Shown: one piece after another, positions 1-7,214 of the stretch
Layout of the letters: each line of letters begins with the position of its first letter
How positions within the stretch are numbered: the first letter of the stretch is position 1
Assembly: GCA_003282865.1 (NCBI GenBank)
Contig: QBYK01000003.1
Location: 1 to 64,000 of the forward strand
Length of the DNA: 64,000 nucleotides
Direction of reading: 5' to 3'
Source of the DNA: SAR116 cluster bacterium AG-325-I21
GTDB lineage: Bacteria > Pseudomonadota > Alphaproteobacteria > Puniceispirillales > Puniceispirillaceae
Position numbers and translations under genes: made by a program
The notes under the pieces: generated by a model
Told to the model about the DNA's origin: nothing
Seen by the model: the letters and a program-made list of their open reading frames with translations, nothing else
The model's database searches: none

Positions 1-52
1 GGGGTATTACTTTAGAGTATTGGGAAGCCAATTAATTCAAAGTTAAACACTC

Positions 53-226
53 ATGACAGGCCATCCATTACACTTAGTCATTAAACATATTAGCTGGCAC
101 ACCTATGATTCATATTTTGACAGAAAAAGAAAACTTGATAACTTTGTTAAGGACTTCAATAACTCGAATGGGATAAGTTTTGCCGTTTTTGATTTTCAAA
201 AATTGTTGATTTGTCCAGGCAGTTGA
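53..226 (+). CDS. possible small ORF, unknown function
   Basis: An ATG-initiated 57-codon frame not in the supplied track. The product is basic and aromatic-rich with a lysine/arginine-rich centre (FDRKRKLDNF). I do not recognise a family and see no convincing ribosome binding site. It lies just upstream of the orphan 187-aa ORF in the AT-rich left end. It could equally be a chance ORF or a remnant of a longer gene. Confidence 0.2.
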   Translation: MTGHPLHLVIKHISWHTYDSYFDRKRKLDNFVKDFNNSNGISFAVFDFQKLLICPGS

Positions 227-303
227 GTGGAGTTTAGTCCAACTAAAAATTTGTCAAACTCAAAAGAGTTAATGAACAAGTATGTGCCAACGATAGGTGT
301 ATT

Positions 304-867
304 TTGATTTTCACTAAACACAAAAAACAAGGAGCAGAAGTTGGTAGAGCTATCAAAAAAACCTTATTAAAGGGAACTGAGGCTCATATCACTAAGGAAA
401 ACAATAAATTACCCGCTGCCGCCATAAATGATCGATACATTATCGGTTTTATAATTTACTTTTCAGCTATGTCGATAGATATGGTCTTTAAGGGCGCTTT
501 TTGGAAGAGTAAAAAACGAATGGAATTTCTTATTGAGTGTTGGCAAGAGGTCGGCATGCCAATGAATAATATTCACGATTTTTTAAAAGTAATGGGCGAT
601 CCCATTATGGAAGATATTTGGGATAAGGATGGACAATATTCCCAAGGGAAAAATGCCGCTGCACTTGTCCTTACCTCCGCATACGGGGTCTTAAATCGCG
701 AAGAATTGCAAAATGATATAATTGTCTCGGCTCAAAAAATAGCAAAAAAAAGGATTCAAAATAGTGCTGAAATTAACTCGGATCTTTTTGAGAACTCTGC
801 TTTGTCAGCAGCCATTTGTGAAGTCACAATTCAACGCCACATGAAAAAATATTACTCAGACCTTTAA
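304..867 (+). CDS. hypothetical protein, 187 aa
   Basis: The ORF opens with TTG, preceded by an AGGTG-like sequence about 5 bases upstream. The frame is open back to a TAA at 244-246, but no better start is visible. The protein is basic at its N-terminus, has one moderately hydrophobic segment around residues 47-60 (YIIGFIIYFSAM), and ends in a helical Lys/Ala-rich region. No domain, catalytic motif or signal peptide is recognised. Codon and amino-acid use look coding, with few stops for such AT-rich DNA. It stands alone in an accessory segment without a partner gene. Function unknown. Confidence 0.5.
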   Translation: MIFTKHKKQGAEVGRAIKKTLLKGTEAHITKENNKLPAAAINDRYIIGFIIYFSAMSIDMVFKGAFWKSKKRMEFLIECWQEVGMPMNNIHDFLKVMGDPIMEDIWDKDGQYSQGKNAAALVLTSAYGVLNREELQNDIIVSAQKIAKKRIQNSAEINSDLFENSALSAAICEVTIQRHMKKYYSDL

Positions 868-1166
868 ATAATTATGAGTTTCGCAATGAAGCGATAAACT
901 GTGAGATTAAGATGTCGCTTTCCAAAAAATTTTAGATCTTTTGATGATTTTGTTTATGTTATTGACCGGGCGTAAGCCAGTTCATGACAGGCAACGTCAA
1001 TCGTAGAAATGACATTTGGTAAGGACTAGAACGCCACTTTGGTCGGGGTGACCCTTCTGACAGGTTCCAATACGGTTAAGGTTATTAGGGAAAGTGTCTC
1101 AGATTTGCCTATGCTAATCCCCGTAATACAAAATTTTCAGCTACTTAAATCTAGATTTTTGTATGT

Positions 1167-1189
1167 TGTCCCAGACAATGCCTGGGACA
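1167..1189. other. 8-bp GC-rich hairpin between convergent genes
   Basis: TGTCCCAG at 1167-1174 pairs perfectly with CTGGGACA at 1182-1189 around a 7-base loop, and GT/AC extends the stem past one mismatch. It sits between the convergent ends of the 187-aa ORF and the Ig-like repeat gene. Neither strand has a T-run directly after the stem, so it is not a standard intrinsic terminator. The rest of 868-1220 shows nothing recognisable. Confidence 0.4.
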
Positions 1190-1220
1190 CAACAACGCCA
1201 TTGAAAATCGCATGAGGATA

Positions 1221-2399
1221 TCAACTACCAACACGTTTAATTAACAAGACACCCATTGGCTTATTGTTGATATTTCTGACAGGCTCAGTCGTTGGGCCAA
1301 AAGCAACGGTCTCAATTCCAAAGTTATCCCGGACCACAGCTCGCGCGCGGATTTTCATTCCCACAAGACGCTGGTTCAATAACACTCTGTCTGCGTTTGC
1401 AGGTAGAGATATTAGATCCCAAGTCTGGCCATCAATTGATGCTTCCCAAAATAAATTAATACTTTCAATGCCGTCGTAGTCCGAGAGACTGCTTGTACTT
1501 GCAACAAGCTCGCTTCCTTCAACAGCCTTGCCTCGCATGATCAAATCACCCTCGAGGGGGTTGTCAACATTTGCAATTACTTCACTGGGCTCGGTAACAA
1601 GTTTCTCACGAGTGCCAAAACCGTCGATATAACTAATTGAGGCGCGATAACTATAGCCCACGTCAGCTTGGAGGATCCGGAAACCCTGCGCCATTTTATC
1701 GCTGATAGTTTCCCAATCTGTTTTTGTTTTTGACCTTTGCCAGGCGTAACTTATGGCGCCTATGCCGTCTTCGTCGTTTACTCTACTTGTGTCTATAGTA
1801 AAACTCGAGCCCTCTCGGGCATCTCCGACTATTGCGGGCAACCCAACCGGAGTATCGTTCACGTTTTCGACGGCCAAGGAGGATGGACTATTGATTAACT
1901 CAGGATTACCTTGGCCATCTATGTAAGACACCTGTACACGTAGATATTTTCCAACCTGTTGATCTCTCGGCGTGAAAGCCTCGGAAACTGCCCCCGGTAT
2001 CACCATCCAGTCATCGCCGTTCTCAGATATCTGCCATTGTAATTGCACTTCACCAAGTCCGTCCCCGTCGCGTAACTGAGAACTATCGATAACTAACTTT
2101 TCGTCCTCTATTGCCCGAAAACCTGTTGGCGAGCGGACTTGATTATTTGCTTGCGCCTGTTGGACTTTTTTGGATTTGGCTGATGAAGCCTTCGTAATCT
2201 TTTTTGCAACCTTTTTCGCTGCCAATGATCTGGCTTTGGACGCGTTCAAGGCCTCGGTTGCGGCCGTCGCAGTGCTAGATTTCGTGTTTTCAGACGGGTC
2301 TACCACAGCAGGCAAGTCTGTTGGTACGCCGCCAGCAAACGCTAAAGTTGAAAAGCTCAACATGCTTGGAATGATCATCCACCTCATTGGCTTAAGCAT
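1221..2399 (-). CDS. secreted protein with three Ig-like (DxDGxG...W) repeats
   Basis: The N-terminus is a clear Sec signal peptide with a cleavage-like site ending LAFAGG. It is followed by an Ala/Lys-rich linker (residues ~40-90; AKKVAKKITKAS) and then three consecutive ~85-residue repeats. Each repeat carries an Asp/Gly turn, a YxWQ or FWE strand, a W-x-I motif and a VGxxxRxxxxYxDG strand: DGDGLG, DEDGIG and DYDGIE mark the three repeat starts. Such repeats are known from large bacterial surface and adhesin proteins as Ig-like modules, usually in long arrays. Here a short stand-alone protein carries them, with no visible sorting or type I secretion signal. A role in the periplasm or at the cell surface is inferred; the ligand is unknown. 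Confidence 0.65.
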   Translation of the reverse strand: MLKPMRWMIIPSMLSFSTLAFAGGVPTDLPAVVDPSENTKSSTATAATEALNASKARSLAAKKVAKKITKASSAKSKKVQQAQANNQVRSPTGFRAIEDEKLVIDSSQLRDGDGLGEVQLQWQISENGDDWMVIPGAVSEAFTPRDQQVGKYLRVQVSYIDGQGNPELINSPSSLAVENVNDTPVGLPAIVGDAREGSSFTIDTSRVNDEDGIGAISYAWQRSKTKTDWETISDKMAQGFRILQADVGYSYRASISYIDGFGTREKLVTEPSEVIANVDNPLEGDLIMRGKAVEGSELVASTSSLSDYDGIESINLFWEASIDGQTWDLISLPANADRVLLNQRLVGMKIRARAVVRDNFGIETVAFGPTTEPVRNINNKPMGVLLIKRVGS

Positions 2400-3459
2400 A
2401 ATTGCGGGCTCCCTATATTTTGCTCAATGCAGTTGTTGTATGTTTGAAATCCAAAATCCGTAAACAAATACAACAAAATTATCCAAAATCAAATTTACCG
2501 GCGATAACGGATACAAATGTCATCCAAACTCAATTAAAAATCAATAAAAAACCAAAAAGTGACTCAATTCTTGAACTTGGATACGACTAAAATCCGCAAA
2601 GATAGAGTTTTTATGGTCATTCAAATGTAAACCGTGCCTTTTTTCCTGTATTCTTACATTGAGGTAATTCTCTTAGATTGAGAAATCGAGGAAATAGATT
2701 TCTTATGGACTTGACCCTTTGATTGGGCGTTTCTGAAAATCGCCGCTGTATGCCAAATGCTGATAATAAAACAGTTTTTCCAGTTGTCTCTGATTTCAAA
2801 TGGTAGTGATGTATACCGCTTAATAGCACCCTTGACAATTTGGCAGATTTTTCGCCGGTATTTTTGTCAAAAAAAATAAACTTGATCATCAAAACCAATT
2901 TTTTTTAAAGTCACTGTGAAACCTCGTCAAATCGTTGACTGGACTTTTTTACGTGAGCTTGTGACCTAAAAGATTTAAAATTTTATAAATTTTAAGTTTT
3001 TATTTCAAGCAAAAATTAAACAGCCAAGTCCCACCTTATTTAGGATTACAAGGATTAGCTTTTCTACGCCAGGTTTGTTGTGCTGGGAAGATGGGTAGAC
3101 AGTTTGCTAGAACACGGTTTGAGTAAATGGTTAGGAAACAAATTAAATCATATTTATTTGTTGTTTCACACAGTGACAACTTTCCTAAAGCCTCTCTCCA
3201 AAAATGAATATTATTCAATTATGGGTGGAGTATACGATAAAATTAGAATTATGTTCAGTTTTTTCTTTGTTGACGGGCAAACATTCAACTACACGGGACT
3301 CTAAGAGAACCAGCTATACCATATCAAAAATGCGCACAATTAAGGCACTGAGGCACCGACAAACAAATGAGGAAATTTATGCATTCAAAGGGTATTAACT
3401 TCATCAAAGAAAAAGCGCCTTTTTTGGCGAAATGGCTGGGGCAATCAAGTGGTCGATTC
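2400..3459. other. AT-rich stretch without a recognisable gene
   Basis: About 1.1 kb between the Ig-like gene and the MetY leader. It contains only short ORFs (the longest is 93 codons on the minus strand at 2617-2898), none with a recognisable domain, a convincing ribosome binding site or a partner. Long homopolymer runs of A and T are frequent. I see no terminal inverted repeats or transposase fragment. It may be intergenic debris of a variable region. Confidence 0.5.
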
Positions 3460-3527
3460 ATGCATCACTTTAAATTTTCGAACAATTATCGAAAAAAGTA
3501 CGATTTAAGGACCTAAAAATGGTGCAT
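3460..3527 (+). promoter_or_regulatory. structured RNA leader upstream of the CoA-binding/MetY fusion
   Basis: One uninterrupted 22-nt strand (3460-3481) can pair in three successive blocks: ATGCATCA with TGGTGCAT (3520-3527), CTTTAAAT with ATTTAAGG (3503-3510), and TTTCGA with TCGAAA (3489-3494). This leaves a 7-nt apical loop and two one-sided bulges on the 3' strand (AAAGTACG and ACCTAAAAA). The element ends about 84 bp before the start codon of a methionine-pathway gene, a classic place for SAM-responsive leaders in alphaproteobacteria (SAM-II, SAM-V). The order of elements does not match the SAM-II consensus as I remember it. Regulatory function is inferred; the pairing is read directly from sequence. 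Confidence 0.4.
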
Positions 3528-3611
3528 AAGGATACTATTTCACCCAACCGCCCACCTCATTAATGACTGAGAACATTGCGTCGTATTAATTGAAGCTGAA
3601 GCGAGGAAAAA

Positions 3612-5411
3612 ATGCCTGACGATAATTTAAAAATTGTTGAGGTTCTCTCCAGAGCAAAATCTATAGCTGTTGTGGGTGCGAGTGACGATTGGAAAAGGCC
3701 TTCATTCTATGTAATGAAATATCTCCAGAAACAGGGCTATCGCATCTTACCAATCAACCCTAGGTTAGCCGGCAAATCAATACTTGGTGAGACTGTTTAC
3801 AAAAAAATTAGCGAAGTTCCGCACCCTATCGACATTGTAGATGTGTTTAGACCGCCCAAAGAATGTCTGGAAATAGCGGAGAATGCTGTTGCAATAGGTG
3901 CCTCCTGCCTTTGGATGCAAATTGGGATTAATAGTGAGGAGGCGGCCTCAATTGCTGAGGCTGCTGGTTTAGCAGTAATTATGAACAGATGCCCAAAAAT
4001 TGAACACTCACGGTTGTCCGGTCTTCTTGGAAATGGTGGGTTTGTTTCTGGTCTATTGTCAGCAAGACGTCAAACTGTCCAGAATCCACCTCGCCCGCTC
4101 CGCAATGGCGGATATATTGAATCAAATAATCCAGAGACGCTCGCGGTGCATGCCGGAACACGCCCTGATGGTGCTACCGGGGCTCGGATTACGCCTCTGT
4201 ATCAAACGGCGTCCTTTACCTTTGACGATGCAGACCATGCGGCTAGCCTGTATGATTTGCAGGAGCCAGGTAATGTCTATGGTCGGCTGTCCAACCCCAC
4301 AACTGCGGCCTTAGAACAAAAAATTGCTTCTTTGGACGGGGCTTTGGGGGCTTGTTGCGTTGCCTCTGGACATGCCGCTCAGCTGGTGGCGCTTTATCCA
4401 CTGATGGCACCAGGTCGTAAAATAGTGGCTAGCAAACAATTATACGGTGGCTCGATAACTCAATTTACCCAAACATTTAAGAATTTTGGGTGGGAAGCTG
4501 AGCTAGTTGATATTCACGATCTCAACGCAGTCGAGAGAGCAATATTGGAACCTGAAGTTGCTGTATTGTTTGCCGAGAGTCTCGCAAATCCAGATGGCAC
4601 AATCACTGATATAGAGGCCTTATCAAAACTGGCTAATGGCGCACAGATTCCACTTCTAATAGATAATACTATGGCTACTAGTGTCATGTGTAAGCCTGGC
4701 GTATTTGGCGCAGATGTTGTTTTATATTCAACCACAAAATTCATGTCTGGGCACGGGAATGCATTGGGTGGCGCGGTCGTCGATATGGGTAGCTTTGACT
4801 GGATGAGTGCACGCCACTCATCTCTTTTGACGGATCCTAACCCTGCTTATCATGGTATTAGATTCGCTGAGACATTCGGTAAGCTCAGTTATATCACGTT
4901 TTGTCATGCGAGCGTGCTACGTGATCTTGGGCCAACTATGGCGCCAATGAATGCCTTCTTAACATTAACTGGCATTGAAACTTTGCCACTTAGAATGCGC
5001 CAACATAATGAAAATGCTGCAAAGGTTGCACATTTTTTAAGAGATCATAAGGCAGTCGCTGATGTTTCATGGGCTGGATTTTCAGATAGCCCGTACTACG
5101 AACTTGCTAAAAAATACCTAGCTTTTGGGGCTGGATCGGTATTCACCTTTGTGGTTAAGGATGGTTACTACGCGGGACAAAAATTGGTTGAGAATTGTAA
5201 TTTGCTCTCTCATCTCGCAAATATTGGCGATACGAGAAGTTTAATTATTCACCCCGCAAGCACTATCCATCGCCAATTAACTGATACTCAGAGGGAACAA
5301 GCTGGCATTGGAGCGGGAACAATTCGGGTGTCTATTGGAATTGAGAATCCCAATGATATTATCGCGGATCTTGAGGGTGCACTCGAAGTCGCCAGCGGGA
5401 AAAATTTTTAA
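3612..5411 (+). CDS. CoA-binding domain fused to O-acetylhomoserine sulfhydrylase (MetY-like)
   Basis: The protein has two parts. Residues ~5-145 are a CoA_binding_2/YccU-like Rossmann domain (VVGASDDWKRPS, INPRLAGKSILG, WMQIGI). Residues ~170-597 are a Cys/Met-metabolism PLP enzyme (LAVHAGTRPD, NVYGRLSNPT, SGHAAQ, STTKFMSGHG) with the expected PLP lysine at K376. The enzymatic half fits O-acetylhomoserine aminocarboxypropyltransferase, which makes homocysteine from O-acetylhomoserine and sulfide in the cytoplasm. Usual MetY length is about 430 aa, so the extra ~170 residues are a true N-terminal fusion. GAGG (3603-3606) lies about 6 bases before the ATG and supports this start. The structured leader at 3460-3527 precedes it. 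The role of the CoA-binding domain is unknown; an allosteric or acyl-CoA sensing function is a guess. Confidence 0.88.
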   Translation: MPDDNLKIVEVLSRAKSIAVVGASDDWKRPSFYVMKYLQKQGYRILPINPRLAGKSILGETVYKKISEVPHPIDIVDVFRPPKECLEIAENAVAIGASCLWMQIGINSEEAASIAEAAGLAVIMNRCPKIEHSRLSGLLGNGGFVSGLLSARRQTVQNPPRPLRNGGYIESNNPETLAVHAGTRPDGATGARITPLYQTASFTFDDADHAASLYDLQEPGNVYGRLSNPTTAALEQKIASLDGALGACCVASGHAAQLVALYPLMAPGRKIVASKQLYGGSITQFTQTFKNFGWEAELVDIHDLNAVERAILEPEVAVLFAESLANPDGTITDIEALSKLANGAQIPLLIDNTMATSVMCKPGVFGADVVLYSTTKFMSGHGNALGGAVVDMGSFDWMSARHSSLLTDPNPAYHGIRFAETFGKLSYITFCHASVLRDLGPTMAPMNAFLTLTGIETLPLRMRQHNENAAKVAHFLRDHKAVADVSWAGFSDSPYYELAKKYLAFGAGSVFTFVVKDGYYAGQKLVENCNLLSHLANIGDTRSLIIHPASTIHRQLTDTQREQAGIGAGTIRVSIGIENPNDIIADLEGALEVASGKNF

Positions 5412-5548
5412 ACTCGATTTTACAAAACCGCATTACGTTGTGGTGGCTATTTTGATCGTAATCTTCGGGCCCTCCTTATCATACGCAGTTAATCTTATCA
5501 GCTATTTGCACACGGTTTTATCGGTAATGACAATTTTAAATTTTGTCT

Positions 5549-6742
5549 CTAAATTGCTGCAAACTGTTTACGCATGCGGATAAAAAGCCAAACCAGTATT
5601 GTAAGGTTAAATACGTTCCACAAAATTCCATTCAAAAAAGCTAGTTGATAACTCCCCGATTGATCAAATATCCACCCAGACATCCACCCACCAATAGCCA
5701 TACCAAAGATTGTAAGCATCAACACAATCCCAATTCTCTGGCCAGCTTCGTGAGCTGGCAAAAACTCTCTGACGACTATAGCATATGAGGGAACTATACC
5801 ACCTTGTGATAGCCCAAAGATTGCACTCACAACGTAAAGAGATACCATTCCGTTAAATGGAAGAAATAAAAATAACGAGAGCATCTGTAAAGTTGAGCTA
5901 ATAACAAGGGTATAGTATCCTCCAAGCCGGTCAGCACAGATTCCAAAAGAAATGCGGCTCACGACCCCACACGCAAGCATCAACGAGAGCATTTCAGCCC
6001 CGATCGTAGGCCCATACCCCAACCCCACACAATAAGCGACAATGTGTACTTGGGGCATTGCCATTGCGATACAGCACCCAACACCAGCTAGTCCTAAAAA
6101 AAATTGTAGTTGTTTTCCTGAAATAGCGATTTTAGTTGTTTGGAAGTAATTCTTTATTTCTTTTGGTATGGGCCGAATTTCGGTCGGTTTTTCGCGGAGG
6201 TATAAGGACAATGGAATAACCACGAGAGATATCACTAGTGAGAGGATTAGGTATATATCACGCCAACCGCCGCTCGAGAGAATATTAGCAATAGCTGGAG
6301 ACCAGATTACGCCTGAGAGATAATTGCCGCTCGCAATTATTGCCACTGCTATTCCCCGTTTTTTGGAAAACCAATGAGAGATGTCTGCAATCAGGGGCCC
6401 AAAGCCCGCCGCAGTTCCTAACCCTAAAAAGAAGTGTGAAAATATAATTGAAAATAGGCTACCTGAGAGGGCACAAAATAAGAAATTTGCTGAAATCAGC
6501 AACGACGCAAATATTAGGGATTTTGTTATGCCAAATCGATCAACCAAATAGCCAATAAAATAGTTACCAATGGCAAATCCTAACAGAGTTAGGGTATAGG
6601 GCAAAGTTGCAACTCCGCGACCTGAACTAAACTCTGCCTCGATGGAGGGGAGAACGACAACGACTGACCAGATTCCCACATTGGCCACTAACGCAATTAA
6701 AAGTGCTATCAATAATCGTCGCCATGACTTTCCACTATCCAT
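5549..6742 (-). CDS. MFS transporter, monocarboxylate/oxalate-formate-antiporter-like
   Basis: A 397-aa protein with about twelve hydrophobic segments and major-facilitator signatures: a YLVDRFGITKS loop between helices 2 and 3, and the related CADRLGGYY loop in the second half. The overall pattern resembles bacterial MFS carriers of the OFA/monocarboxylate type. It lies convergent to the MetY fusion with 137 bp between the two stops; no intrinsic terminator is evident there. The substrate cannot be told from sequence. Confidence 0.8.
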   Translation of the reverse strand: MDSGKSWRRLLIALLIALVANVGIWSVVVVLPSIEAEFSSGRGVATLPYTLTLLGFAIGNYFIGYLVDRFGITKSLIFASLLISANFLFCALSGSLFSIIFSHFFLGLGTAAGFGPLIADISHWFSKKRGIAVAIIASGNYLSGVIWSPAIANILSSGGWRDIYLILSLVISLVVIPLSLYLREKPTEIRPIPKEIKNYFQTTKIAISGKQLQFFLGLAGVGCCIAMAMPQVHIVAYCVGLGYGPTIGAEMLSLMLACGVVSRISFGICADRLGGYYTLVISSTLQMLSLFLFLPFNGMVSLYVVSAIFGLSQGGIVPSYAIVVREFLPAHEAGQRIGIVLMLTIFGMAIGGWMSGWIFDQSGSYQLAFLNGILWNVFNLTILVWLFIRMRKQFAAI

Positions 6743-6856
6743 ATGAATCCATTAATTTTTTAGGTTATCAAAACATCATGCAGATGGATTTAAGGTCTCC
6801 ACAGCCACCTGTTTTTGGAGTCGCCTAAAGCTGAAGGAAAGCAACAAAATACGCTT

Positions 6857-6885
6857 TTGACAGTCAAAACCACAATTACTTTAAT
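6857..6885 (+). promoter_or_regulatory. sigma70-like promoter candidate in the 6743-7214 gap
   Basis: TTGACA at 6857-6862, a 17-bp spacer and TTTAAT at 6880-6885 give a near-consensus promoter pointing to the RND-LolA gene. A second weaker TTGACA occurs near 7087. The first would produce a leader of about 320 nt. Nothing else recognisable lies in the 472-bp gap; the short reading frames inside it look like noise. Confidence 0.3.
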
Positions 6886-7214
6886 GTCGACAACAAACTG
6901 ATCACGATTCACTGATGCGGTCGCTATTATTATTAATTTAATATGGAGCACCTATGCAATCGATGGAGTCAGTCATCGGCTAGCCTTCATCGGTTTAGGT
7001 CGCTCACAATAAAAGATTCTTTCAGGGAGTGATGTGTTTTTTGCATTGATATTGGAAATTTATAAACCTATTACGCGGTGAATGCTTGACATAATTTTGT
7101 GGAGTAAATAACGGTTCGGCATTAAACGATTTTTGCTCACATCTGAAAAATGATTATAGTTATTTTGTTGCCCAGCCCAATCCGGAATCTAATGCAGCGC
7201 CTGGAGTTTATCAA

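Noticed and set aside
2617-2898. 93-aa minus-strand ORF
   Set aside because: No recognisable domain or ribosome binding site, in AT-rich DNA; not supported as a gene.
3416-3429. CGCC-TTTTTT-GGCG hairpin as a terminator
   Set aside because: Only four base pairs and no T-run after the stem; too weak.
3460-3530. SAM-II riboswitch call based on GATTTAA and CTAAAAATGG
   Set aside because: These two pieces are only four bases apart here, while SAM-II needs a stem strand and spacer between them. Kept only as an unassigned structured leader.
6952-7041. 29-codon Arg/Ser-rich ORF resembling DUF1127
   Set aside because: Lacks the RELxxL...DIG pattern of that family; chance ORF.
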